Of a stretch of 64,000 bases of DNA, positions 52,771 through 59,626 are shown in pieces; the stretch's first letter is position 1, and every line of letters starts with the position of its first letter. This DNA comes from Couchioplanes caeruleus (GTDB taxonomy: Bacteria; Actinomycetota; Actinomycetes; Mycobacteriales; Micromonosporaceae), in NCBI RefSeq assembly GCF_003751945.1, contig NZ_RJKL01000001.1, positions 4,154,001-4,218,000 of the forward strand. Reading direction: 5' to 3'. The notes under the pieces were generated by a model. The model was not told where the DNA came from, searched no databases, and saw nothing but the letters and a program-made list of their open reading frames with translations. The translations under genes were made by a program, and so were the position numbers.

Positions 52771-53456
52771 TGAGTTTCCTTGACGTCGGCAACGACGCGG
52801 CTCCGGCCGGGAACCCGATTCACAATGCCTTCAAGCTCAAGCATCTCAAGCGCTCGCCTGACCGTGCCGCGAGCAGCGCCATATACGCTCGCAAGCTCTC
52901 CCTCGCCAGCGAGAGAGTCACCTGGTGCTAGCTGCTGGGTGGCGATTTGCGTACGTAGATCGCGTGCGATTTCCTCTGCACGATTGTCGAGGAGCTGCTC
53001 ATCGGGCGCTGCAACGAACCGCCCCCGGCCTGCGACAACCGTGGTCAACCCCTCGCGGTCGAGGATGAGTAATGCCTCACGAGCGGTACCGCGTGCGACG
53101 CCATGGCGCTCGCTGAGGGCGGCCTCGCTGGCGATCCGGTCCCCGGGTGACAAGCGTCCCGCAGTGACATCGCCGCGGATCTCTGCGGCGATGGCCTCTG
53201 CGCGACTCCCGGTCGTTCTGGTGCCCTCGGGGCCTTTCACGAACCGGCCGCGGCCTTGAATTGAGTCCGCCAGGCCGTCGGCCTCAAGTGAGGCGAGCGC
53301 TCTGCGGGCCGTCACACGAGACACGCCCCAGCGCCGACACACCTCCATCTCGGCCGGAAGCTGCGTACCCGGAGCAAGCTCGCCGCTGTTGATCGAGTCC
53401 CGGAGTGTCTCGGCAATCTCGCGATACCCGGCACCTGAGATTCGTGCGCTCTCCAC
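52767..53456 (-). CDS. Protein with three tandem GntR-type winged-helix domains
   Basis: 229 residues from GTG 53456, preceded by AAGGAG. Three successive GntR DNA-binding domains: about 10-72 (LRDSINSGELAPGTQLP, GVSRVTARRAL), 83-148 (IRGDVTAGRLSPGDRIAS, HGVARGTAREAL) and 158-223 (LRTQIATQQLAPGDSLAG, YGAARGTVRRAL), each ending in a G-R-G/S-R-F/V-V turn. No effector domain (FCD or UTRA) is present. Single domains are normal for the family; three in tandem are unusual. Translationally coupled to the downstream kinase. Confidence 0.85.
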   Translation of the reverse strand: MESARISGAGYREIAETLRDSINSGELAPGTQLPAEMEVCRRWGVSRVTARRALASLEADGLADSIQGRGRFVKGPEGTRTTGSRAEAIAAEIRGDVTAGRLSPGDRIASEAALSERHGVARGTAREALLILDREGLTTVVAGRGRFVAAPDEQLLDNRAEEIARDLRTQIATQQLAPGDSLAGEGELASVYGAARGTVRRALEMLELEGIVNRVPGRSRVVADVKETQ

Positions 53457-53564
53457 GGGTCTCCTTGCGCTTGTGTGTTGGCTCAAGGCTAGGGGAAGCG
53501 GCTCGGATGCGGCCACCGTCGGCTCGCGGCAACCCCCGTGGCCCCCACCGAGGCGACAGAGCTT

Positions 53565-54001
53565 TCATGGATGGCAGGCGTCAAGTCGTACATAGCCTCC
53601 ACACCACGCGGGCGCTTGGACTTCAGATACTCGCCAACCATCACTGTCGCGCACTCGGATTCGCCAGGCGAACGCGTCACTGGTGTACGACACGCCGCTG
53701 CCGTCGGTGGGCCACCAAGTGGCGGAGACGTCGACGGCAACAACGGCTTCGCCCTCTGCCAGAGGAACGGGAGTCAACGTGCCAAAGTCCAGCCTCGATG
53801 GTGCCGGCTGCGTGCCACCATGGCGCGTCGGTAATCGCGCCCCTGCCTCAGCAGGTCGTCCTGGCGTCCGTCGTCCAGGAGGGGAAGTAGGCCCTCCTCG
53901 TTGCCACAGCCAAGCGCCATGAGGTAGCCGTCGGCCGCCGCGTCGGGGGATGGCGCCCCACGCCGTACCGCAAGCCCCGCGACGGCAGCGACCTGCGGCA
54001 T
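53565..54001 (-). pseudogene. Remnant of a conjugation (VirB8/TcpC-like) protein
   Basis: Two minus-strand frames read as one C-terminal domain: from 54001 PDAAADGYLMALGCGNEEG, LPLLDDGRQDDLLRQGRDY, HRGWTLAR to about 53775, then after a shift TPVPLAEGEAVVAVDVSATWW, VRDSDGWRVSEVQAPAWCGGYV to 53565. The pattern resembles the NTF2-like end of VirB8/TcpC-type transfer proteins of actinobacterial elements (recognition from memory, not certain). The 5' part is missing where the transposase fragment begins. Confidence 0.45.
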
Positions 54002-54162
54002 GGAAGAAGGACTACAGCACGCGGCACCGCAAGGTCCGGGCTCGGCTCGAACATGCCCTGGCCCGGCTCAAGACCTACAAGATCCTGCGCGACTACCGTC
54101 GCGCCCTGGTCCGACCGAATCGGCAAATATCCCCGCTAATCCGCATTCACACATTCCGTTAG
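53999..54162 (+). pseudogene. IS5-like transposase C-terminal fragment
   Basis: WKKDYSTRHRKVRARLEHALAR and LKTYKILRDYRR match the C-terminal end of IS5/IS112-type DDE transposases, after which the frame degenerates (PNRQISPLIRIHTFR) to a stop at 54160-54162. No other part of the IS and no terminal repeats are seen. The fragment abuts the truncated conjugation gene at about 54000. Confidence 0.6.
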
Positions 54163-54393
54163 GTCAATGTGATTTCTGTCTTGCAAGACCCCATAGACTA
54201 GATCAAGTTTGATACCGTCCCGTTCCGGATCAGAAGCCCTGATGAGGGAGGCCGGAAGGCCCGACGCTGCGGCTGAGATCTGATAGTTGACCAAGCGCCG
54301 GTGGAGAAGGGCTCCTTGTTTCGTGCAATGGATACGCGTCGTTGCTTACGCAAGCCTCTTCATCCACGGCGTACTCTGAAAGAAGGTAGTTGT

Positions 54394-54807
54394 ATGCGCA
54401 GGACCCTGCTCGCCTCCTTTGCGGCGATCACCGCCGTGTTGTCCTTGGGGCTGGCCCCTTCCCCGGCGAACGCCGCACCTCGCGTGAGCTGCATCTGGTA
54501 CAACACCACTACCGGCGGCGGGCTTAATGGCAGGACCATGCTGGCGGTCTGCCGGCTCGGTAACTACGTCGGCGAGGTGAGAGGCAAGCACAGGAACCTC
54601 GGCGACCACTCGCATACCGGATACCTTGAAATCAAGCAGGGAACCAAGAAGCGCACTAGCCCCACGGTCGAGGTCCTGCCCGGGGATGACTACGATGGTC
54701 CGTGGTGGCACATCAATGAGAACTGGCCGTCGGGCCACCGCGTTTGCGCCGTCTGGGTAAAGGCGAACGGCAGCAAAACCAGTGGGTACGCCTGTTGGAC
54801 CAAGTAG
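54394..54807 (+). CDS. Small secreted protein with four cysteines
   Basis: 137 residues from ATG 54394, preceded by AGAAGG. Signal peptide MRRTLLASFAAITAVLSLG to PANA. The mature part of about 110 residues is beta-rich (SCIWYNTTTGGGLNG, GYLEIKQGTKKRTSP, GDDYDGPWWHINENWP, GHRVCAVWVKANG) with Cys in VSCIW, LAVCRL, HRVCAV and GYACWTK, likely two disulfides. No family recognised. Lower GC than the core element; followed by a strong terminator. Confidence 0.7.
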   Translation: MRRTLLASFAAITAVLSLGLAPSPANAAPRVSCIWYNTTTGGGLNGRTMLAVCRLGNYVGEVRGKHRNLGDHSHTGYLEIKQGTKKRTSPTVEVLPGDDYDGPWWHINENWPSGHRVCAVWVKANGSKTSGYACWTK

Positions 54808-54830
54808 CTTCGTAGTAGCGGATTTTGACT

Positions 54831-54874
54831 TGTGGTGTTGAGCAGATGCATATTCTGCTCAACATCACATTTTC
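54831..54874 (+). terminator. Rho-independent terminator
   Basis: 16-bp arms (54831-54846 and 54854-54869, one mismatch) with a 7-base loop, followed by TTTTC. The innermost 10 bp (GTTGAGCAGA/TCTGCTCAAC) are perfect. It ends the secreted-protein gene and may also overlap the leader of the next gene. Confidence 0.75.
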
Positions 54875-54876
54875 AC

Positions 54877-55398
54877 GTGAAAAGGCAGGTTGAATCCTTG
54901 CGGCGAGCTTTGCTGGCGAAACTAATCGCATCGTCGATATTCATAATCTTGAACTCAGGCTGCGGTAATGCGCCAACCCAAGGGGAGGAGTTAGAACCCG
55001 GCTGGATCAATTCGGAGCAGGTGGAAGCGGAGTATCGCGATGAAGCTTCCAAACTGGCTCTTGCACCAGGGTGGAAATGGCCCGAAGGGAAAATGTATGA
55101 GGAAGAATCGTCGAATAGCCTTAGTGCCTACAGGTTAAATACTGGGCGCAGCGACGCTACTCTTTACTGGTTCTGCAGTTGGGGAAGGCAATACTTCGAG
55201 AAAATGGCCCCAGAGGGGAAAGAGATTGCCTTGGCGCAGATTCTGAAGGTTAGGGAAACTGTATACTTCACCGCGTTCCTCGAAGGTCAAGACAAACTGG
55301 ATAATGAAAGATCGCTCTCGGCCCTCCAAGATGGTGACTCCGTTGCCTTTCGAGCGATTGTGGACGCCAACTGTCCGCGCTCGAATCGGTCTGGTTAG
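54877..55398 (+). CDS. Putative lipoprotein of low-GC cargo
   Basis: About 173 residues from GTG 54877 (TTG 54898 and GTG 54832 are alternatives). Signal segment LLAKLIASSIFIILNSGC has a lipobox with Cys at about residue 29. The mature part: QVEAEYRDEASKLALAPGWKWP, ATLYWFCSWGRQYFEKM, LQDGDSVAFRAIVDANCP. GC is near 50 percent, far below the chromosome, a sign of recent transfer. Function unknown. Confidence 0.55.
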   Translation: MKRQVESLRRALLAKLIASSIFIILNSGCGNAPTQGEELEPGWINSEQVEAEYRDEASKLALAPGWKWPEGKMYEEESSNSLSAYRLNTGRSDATLYWFCSWGRQYFEKMAPEGKEIALAQILKVRETVYFTAFLEGQDKLDNERSLSALQDGDSVAFRAIVDANCPRSNRSG

Positions 55399-55743
55399 CG
55401 AGTCCGCGTTGCCTGGCGCTTGACCGAGAATGGTTCGATCGGCTGAACTGTTCTCAGCAGCAGCAACGGACTAATTCGGCACGATGCAGGAAGATGCCGC
55501 GCGGACCGGATGATGCTGGATAAAGCGGTGCCGATGAGCAAGTGTCATGCGGTAGCGAGCCTGGATGACCGTCCCCGTGGCCAGCTGCGCGCCGTGCGGG
55601 GGCCTACTCCGACGACACTTCCACCGTCACCTTCGATCTTCTACCGGGGAATCGCACGTTCGACGCATCACTTGCGGTGCCCCTCGCCGGACCTCAGCCC
55701 GTCATGTCACGCCGGAAACACCGCTCCTTGGTGTAGACACCTC
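55399..55743. other. Non-coding region with decayed frames
   Basis: No complete gene. A plus-strand frame at 55593-55736 reads SDDTSTVTFDLLPGNRTFDA then LAVPLAGPQPVMSRR before a stop and may be the end of a lost protein. No promoter or repeat recognised. Confidence 0.4.
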
Positions 55744-55971
55744 TCAGCGCCTGGATATTCTTTGCCTCGTCCTGCCGAGAGTAAGCAAAGTTATACCGAG
55801 ACTCAGGCCAATAGCCAAACCAAGAACTGGTCCTGTGGCAGGGTTGTCGAAAACGGCTGGACCTATAAGAGATCCGACCGCCCATCCAGCGGTGGCAACG
55901 AACGCCATGAGTGCCAACTTGAGAAAGAATGCGACTTTGGTCCACAGACTTCTGTTATTGTTGTTTTTCAC
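55744..55971 (-). CDS. Small two-TM membrane protein
   Basis: 75 residues from GTG 55971, preceded by AAGGAGG. TM segments at about 12-36 (TKVAFFLKLALMAFVATAGW, SLIGPAVFD) and 48-66 (GPVLGLAIGLSLGITLLTLG), basic ends (KNNNNRS and RTRQRISRR). Lower GC than the core. Function unknown. Confidence 0.65.
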   Translation of the reverse strand: MKNNNNRSLWTKVAFFLKLALMAFVATAGWAVGSLIGPAVFDNPATGPVLGLAIGLSLGITLLTLGRTRQRISRR

Positions 55972-56303
55972 GTAGCCTCCTTAGGTAACGGAAGTCCAGC
56001 GACACATTCACCACAAGCCTCCGATGATCGGTCGCCACGTACCCGAGCCGGGAGAGCCGGTCCGGGTAATGGGGGCCCGAGCTAGGCTGGGGCAACAGAA
56101 TATCCCTCGACATACCGGTTTTACATGACGTGGTTTGGGCGCCGTCAACGTGCGTTCTATGAACCCAGCTTAGCCGCGTTGTAGATCATCAGCGATGGTG
56201 GGCTAGGATTGTGAACAAAGAGCTGAGCCGCAAATGGCGCAAGCGGCGATGCTTGTCGGCAGGCCAAAGTTGCGGTGCTCGAAACCGCGACGTGGACCCT
56301 GCA
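55972..56303. other. Region without recognised genes
   Basis: About 330 bp between the two membrane protein genes, both on the minus strand. I see no frame with coding character and no clear repeat. It should hold the promoter of the gene ending at 55744. Confidence 0.5.
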
Positions 56304-56399
56304 TTACACCAAGAAATACGTCACCAAGGCAATCGCGAATATAAGCGCAAGAATTAGGGTGGAGATACGGAAGTGCCCATTCAACAAATGCCGACGCAT
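56304..56399 (-). CDS. 31-residue membrane peptide coupled to the MscS gene
   Basis: ATG 56399 shares its A with the TAA stop of the channel gene (TAATG), so it is translated by reinitiation. RRHLLNGHFRISTLIL and ALIFAIALVTYFLV: a basic start and one TM segment. Short peptides of this look occur in other actinomycetes (from memory). It may be a channel accessory subunit. Confidence 0.55.
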   Translation of the reverse strand: MRRHLLNGHFRISTLILALIFAIALVTYFLV

Positions 56400-57283
56400 T
56401 AGGACATTCCCATCGGCTCGGCAGTGCCTAGTCCCGGGGCGACCGCGATATTCTCGGCCAGAAAGGCCACGGCGACTCGTTCGCGCAACTCTCGCCCAAC
56501 CTCGAACTGTTTGCCGGGCAAGGTACGAGCCACCACACGTACATGCAAGGTATCCAACTCCATTCGCTCCACACCCACTACGGACGGCGCATCCAAGAGC
56601 AGCTTACCGAGATCGTCATCGACGGTGACCTCTTCGCTGACCCGGTGCAGAATTTCTCGAACTAGATTGATATCTGCACTCCACGGCACCGGAACATCAA
56701 CGATCGCCCGGGCCCAGTCTCTCGACATATTGGTTACCTGCACAATTTGCCCGTTTGCTACTATTACCACCTCGCCGCTGACCGTGCGGAGCCGTGTGAC
56801 TCGAAGGCTGACTTCCTCGACAGTTCCGGAAATTCCGTCTTCTTTACCCAACGCAGAGATCCGGACGACATCGCCAAAACCGTACTGGCGTTCGACGATG
56901 ATGAAAAGGCCAGCCAGAATGTCCTGTACTAGCCGCTGCGCGCCGAAGCCTACTGCTACACCGACCACTGCCGCGGGAGCCACGAGTCCGGTAATGGGCA
57001 CGCCGAGCCTACTGATTACGCTGATCACCGTGACGCAATAGATCAGCACAATCATCGACCACGTGATGACCTGTGTAAGCACGTGGCTATGCTTGGCGTT
57101 CTCAGAACGTACTAGCCCGTCGCCGGCCGACGATGTCACGTCGATGCGACGAGTGATCCGGTACGCCATCCACCGTACATATCGGGCTAAAAGGACCGAA
57201 CCGGTGATGAACAAGACGATCTCTAGCCCGCTACTACGGAGCCAGTTCACAAGGTCGCCAAGGGAACCGCTTGCCAAGACCAT
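56399..57283 (-). CDS. Mechanosensitive ion channel, MscS family
   Basis: 294 residues from ATG 57283; a GTG at 57385 would add 34 polar residues. Three TM segments, the last containing the pore helix: GLVAPAAVVGVAVGFGAQRLVQDILAG, then FIIVERQYGFGDVVRI of the beta domain. The C-terminal domain follows (RLRTVSGEVVIVANGQIVQV, LPGKQFEVGRELRERVAV). Opens on membrane tension to release solutes. Lies just inside the right attachment repeat, the usual position for cargo. Confidence 0.85.
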   Translation of the reverse strand: MVLASGSLGDLVNWLRSSGLEIVLFITGSVLLARYVRWMAYRITRRIDVTSSAGDGLVRSENAKHSHVLTQVITWSMIVLIYCVTVISVISRLGVPITGLVAPAAVVGVAVGFGAQRLVQDILAGLFIIVERQYGFGDVVRISALGKEDGISGTVEEVSLRVTRLRTVSGEVVIVANGQIVQVTNMSRDWARAIVDVPVPWSADINLVREILHRVSEEVTVDDDLGKLLLDAPSVVGVERMELDTLHVRVVARTLPGKQFEVGRELRERVAVAFLAENIAVAPGLGTAEPMGMS

Positions 57284-57479
57284 GGTTGCTGATTCTCGCA
57301 CGTCTGTTGGAGAGTCCTGCAGCACGGGATCGGGTCCGTCGTCGATGACGAAGGTGAAGTCGACGCGTCTAGGCAGGGTGCGCAACCCGCGCTGTCCCTC
57401 GATCGGCTGTAGGTGTGCTGCCCAGTGCCGTCTGTGCGCGAACGAATCGGCACCTACACCGCCCGGGAAGGTCCTTGCG

Positions 57480-57500
57480 GACTGCTCACGGATTGCTCAC
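57480..57500. promoter_or_regulatory. Possible integrase arm-binding repeats, right end
   Basis: GACTGCTCACG followed by GATTGCTCAC, two direct copies about 121 bp from the core repeat, matching the pair at 34939-34959. An inverted repeat GACCTGC-GGCAGC-GCAGGTC lies at 57559-57578. Confidence 0.5.
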
Positions 57501-57620
57501 ACAAGCGTTGACAATGGATGGGTCTAGACAGCAACCAGCGACAACGCGGATGCGTCCTGACCTGCGGCAGCGCAGGTCACTGGCCAACGGTCGGCATCAG
57601 CCAACAAGCGCACTCGCGGC

Positions 57621-57687
57621 CTGAAAATCGGAAGGTCGGCGGTTCGACCCCGCCCCTGGCCACCAAGCCTCTCGCCGGGCTTTGAGC
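57621..57687 (+). repeat. attR: right attachment repeat
   Basis: 67 bp identical to 34791-34857, containing only the 3' 45 nt of tRNA-Phe. Homology to the left end continues past it for 37 bp after 2 mismatches (to 57727). Confidence 0.9.
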
Positions 57688-57747
57688 GTCGCCCACCTGC
57701 GGAAACGTATGGTGGGCGTTCTGCTGTCGGAGCCAGTTCGCCCACGG

Positions 57748-57820
57748 CGGGTGACCTCCGGCGAGGAGTGCCCAAGGATCATCTGCACGATCTCGATCGG
57801 CACACCGCCGGCCGGCATCT
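57748..57820 (-). pseudogene. Integrase C-terminal fragment from an older related element
   Basis: Matches the intact integrase at 35057-35129 with scattered changes and encodes GGVPIEIVQMILGHSSPEVTRR. The part corresponding to about 34920-35056, with the catalytic Tyr, is deleted, and nothing upstream remains. Located outside the right attachment repeat. Confidence 0.75.
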
Positions 57821-57969
57821 CGGAATCAGCGTCACGGATCTGGTCGCAGGCGGTTCAGTTGCTGGGTCGTTCCCGCTGAATACGGCGTCATACGAAGCGA
57901 ATTCCGACTCGCTTCCGACTGAGCTCAGGTTGCCCGCCGCAGAGCGGGAAGCCGTCGCAACCGACAGCG

Positions 57970-58641
57970 CTAGTCGTCATCCGCGCTGGCGCGGCGCCGC
58001 TCGGCCAACTGCCATTCGAGCAGATAGCGGCGCACCTGTTGGGCCTGGGATTCCGACAGCGTGTAGAGGATGACCACCTCGGCGGTCTCCTCGGTCGGCT
58101 TGTCCGCCTCCCGGGTGAGGAGAACCGTCCCGCTCACCTCGAAGTGCCCGTCGCCCAGGGTCACGCGCGCGTGGATCGGGTCACCCTCGACGAACTGCAG
58201 TTCGTCGACGGCGCAGCGCAGTGCCGCCTCGCTGATGTCATGGACGGACGCGACCTGCCACTGCGTGTCCTCCTCGTGGCGGAGGAGCGCCGCTTCGCCA
58301 CCGCCGCCACGGAAGAAGGTCCGGCGGGTGACCGGCTCCGGTTCGCCCAGGATGCGCAGCCGCCAGCGTTCGCCGATGGTGCCGACCATCTCCGTGCGCA
58401 CCCGGTAGCGATGCGGGGGGCGATTCCAGGCGATCGCGATCTGGGCGCCGACCGCCGGGGTGCCGACCTCCAGCTCCGGAGCCGGAGAAGGCATCAGCAG
58501 GATGTCGTCCTCCAGGTCGTCGACCCGGGTCTCCCACTCGGTCCCCTGGACTTCAGGGTTGATCAAGCTTCCCACGGTGAGGTGTTTCGCGTTTTGTGGC
58601 ACCCGTACACCTCGCCTCTCGAAGACCGCAGTTGAGGTCAT
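57970..58641 (-). CDS. PilZ domain protein
   Basis: 223 residues from ATG 58641. An N-terminal beta domain (WETRVDDLEDDILLMPSP, VGAQIAIAWN) resembles YcgR-N/DUF-type flagellar-brake folds; the C-terminal PilZ domain has the R-x-x-x-R region (PVTRRTFFRGG) and VHDISEAALRCAV, the D-x-S-x-x-G-like motif. PilZ domains bind cyclic-di-GMP. The Gly of the last motif is replaced (AAL), so binding may be weak. Confidence 0.75.
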   Translation of the reverse strand: MTSTAVFERRGVRVPQNAKHLTVGSLINPEVQGTEWETRVDDLEDDILLMPSPAPELEVGTPAVGAQIAIAWNRPPHRYRVRTEMVGTIGERWRLRILGEPEPVTRRTFFRGGGGEAALLRHEEDTQWQVASVHDISEAALRCAVDELQFVEGDPIHARVTLGDGHFEVSGTVLLTREADKPTEETAEVVILYTLSESQAQQVRRYLLEWQLAERRRASADDD

Positions 58642-58761
58642 TATCGTCCGAGAAGGTCCGTTTATCAGGAGATATGACCTGTGCCATTGGAACGGGGGTC
58701 CGAAAACGGACATCGGGGCATCTGCGTACATGATGAGCCACGTCGGTGGGCATAAGACCGC

Positions 58762-59190
58762 ATGGCCTTCATCAGCGCGCAGTCTCCGCCCCGGACGATC
58801 GAGATCCAGCGGTGGGTGCTGGACAGTCCCACGCAGTTGAGGACCCTGCGGGCTTCCCTGCACAAGGCCATCACCGGGCAGGTCCTCGCGGAGGGCGAAG
58901 CCCTCGACGAGGTTCCCGAGAAGGTCGTCCTGGTCGCCACCGAGCTGGCCACCAACGCCCTGCGGCACGGGTTGCCGCCGACGATCGTGCGGCTCGGGCG
59001 GGCCGGGGACCGGTTCGTGCTGGACGTCGCCGATCACTCGCCGGACGCGCCGCCTGAATACCAGGCGGGCCGTCCGCTCGGGCACGGCGGGTTAGGGCTC
59101 CAATTCGCCAAGCAGTTCTCGCTCGAGATCGGCTGGTACGTCGAGGACGACACCAAACACGTCTGGGCCGAGTTCCCGGTCCCTGCCTGA
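58762..59190 (+). CDS. HATPase-fold anti-sigma-like protein (RsbW family)
   Basis: 142 residues. N-box ATELATNALRHG, G1-type DVADHSPDAPP and G2-type GHGGLGLQFA, the short GHKL ATPase seen in serine-kinase anti-sigma factors. Divergent from the PilZ gene and 13 bp upstream of the STAS gene. Confidence 0.85.
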   Translation: MAFISAQSPPRTIEIQRWVLDSPTQLRTLRASLHKAITGQVLAEGEALDEVPEKVVLVATELATNALRHGLPPTIVRLGRAGDRFVLDVADHSPDAPPEYQAGRPLGHGGLGLQFAKQFSLEIGWYVEDDTKHVWAEFPVPA

Positions 59191-59203
59191 ATCATGATCA
59201 CGA

Positions 59204-59512
59204 ATGATGGACCGCGACGTCAGCTATCGGATCGCCCGGGACGCGGGTGCCGTCCGGCTGGCCGGCGAGTTCGACATCAACGCCCGGGACGAGCTGCGGA
59301 CCACGCTTCTGCAGGCCATCGACGAGGACGGCGCGGCGGCGATCGTGGTCGACTTCGGCGGGGTCACCTTCCTCGACAGTGAGGCCATGGGCGCGCTCAT
59401 CGACGGGTTCGTCGCCGGGCGGGCCGCCGGAGTGAAGCTGTCGATCGTCAACGCCCACGGGCTCGTCCACCGCGTGCTCGAGGTGTCCGGGGTCCTCGAG
59501 CTGTTCGAATAG
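59204..59512 (+). CDS. STAS-domain anti-sigma factor antagonist
   Basis: 102 residues; ATG 59204 or 59207. A single STAS domain with VRLAGEFDINARDEL, IVVDFGGVTFLDSEAMG (phosphorylatable Ser in LDSEA) and ANAHGLVHRVLEV. Paired with the HATPase gene just upstream it forms a partner-switch module; no sigma gene is adjacent. Confidence 0.88.
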   Translation: MMDRDVSYRIARDAGAVRLAGEFDINARDELRTTLLQAIDEDGAAAIVVDFGGVTFLDSEAMGALIDGFVAGRAAGVKLSIVNAHGLVHRVLEVSGVLELFE

Positions 59513-59626
59513 CCCCCATACCCGCTCGCACCTTGATCACAACCCACGGCTACCGGTCGGAAATCGTGTAGGTGCCGTCACGACCGATCTGTTCAGCGAG
59601 AGCCGCTGACGATCGGGGGATGCACA

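Larger units (their letters stand above)
34791..57687. mobile_element. Actinomycete integrative and conjugative element (AICE), 22.9 kb, inserted in tRNA-Phe
   Basis: Bounded by 67-bp perfect direct repeats at 34791-34857 and 57621-57687. Carries integrase and excisionase next to the tRNA, an iteron field, helicase-type ATPase and primase-polymerase, FtsK/TraB translocase, TraD-like ATPase, DUF2637 membrane protein, a divergent XRE-TPR regulator and cargo. The FtsK-type translocase and absence of a relaxase fit double-stranded DNA transfer as in Streptomyces AICEs. The Prim-Pol module fits one of the known AICE replication types. The right 4 kb has lower GC and decay. Confidence 0.9.

Noticed and set aside
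57597..57665. A second tRNA-Phe gene
   Set aside because: Only the 3' half from the anticodon loop is present; the 5' half is unrelated. It is the attR copy.
34945..57687. A relaxase or VirB4-type gene in the AICE
   Set aside because: I searched the translated sequence for HUH/relaxase motifs and a second large ATPase and saw none beyond TraB and the TraD-like protein.
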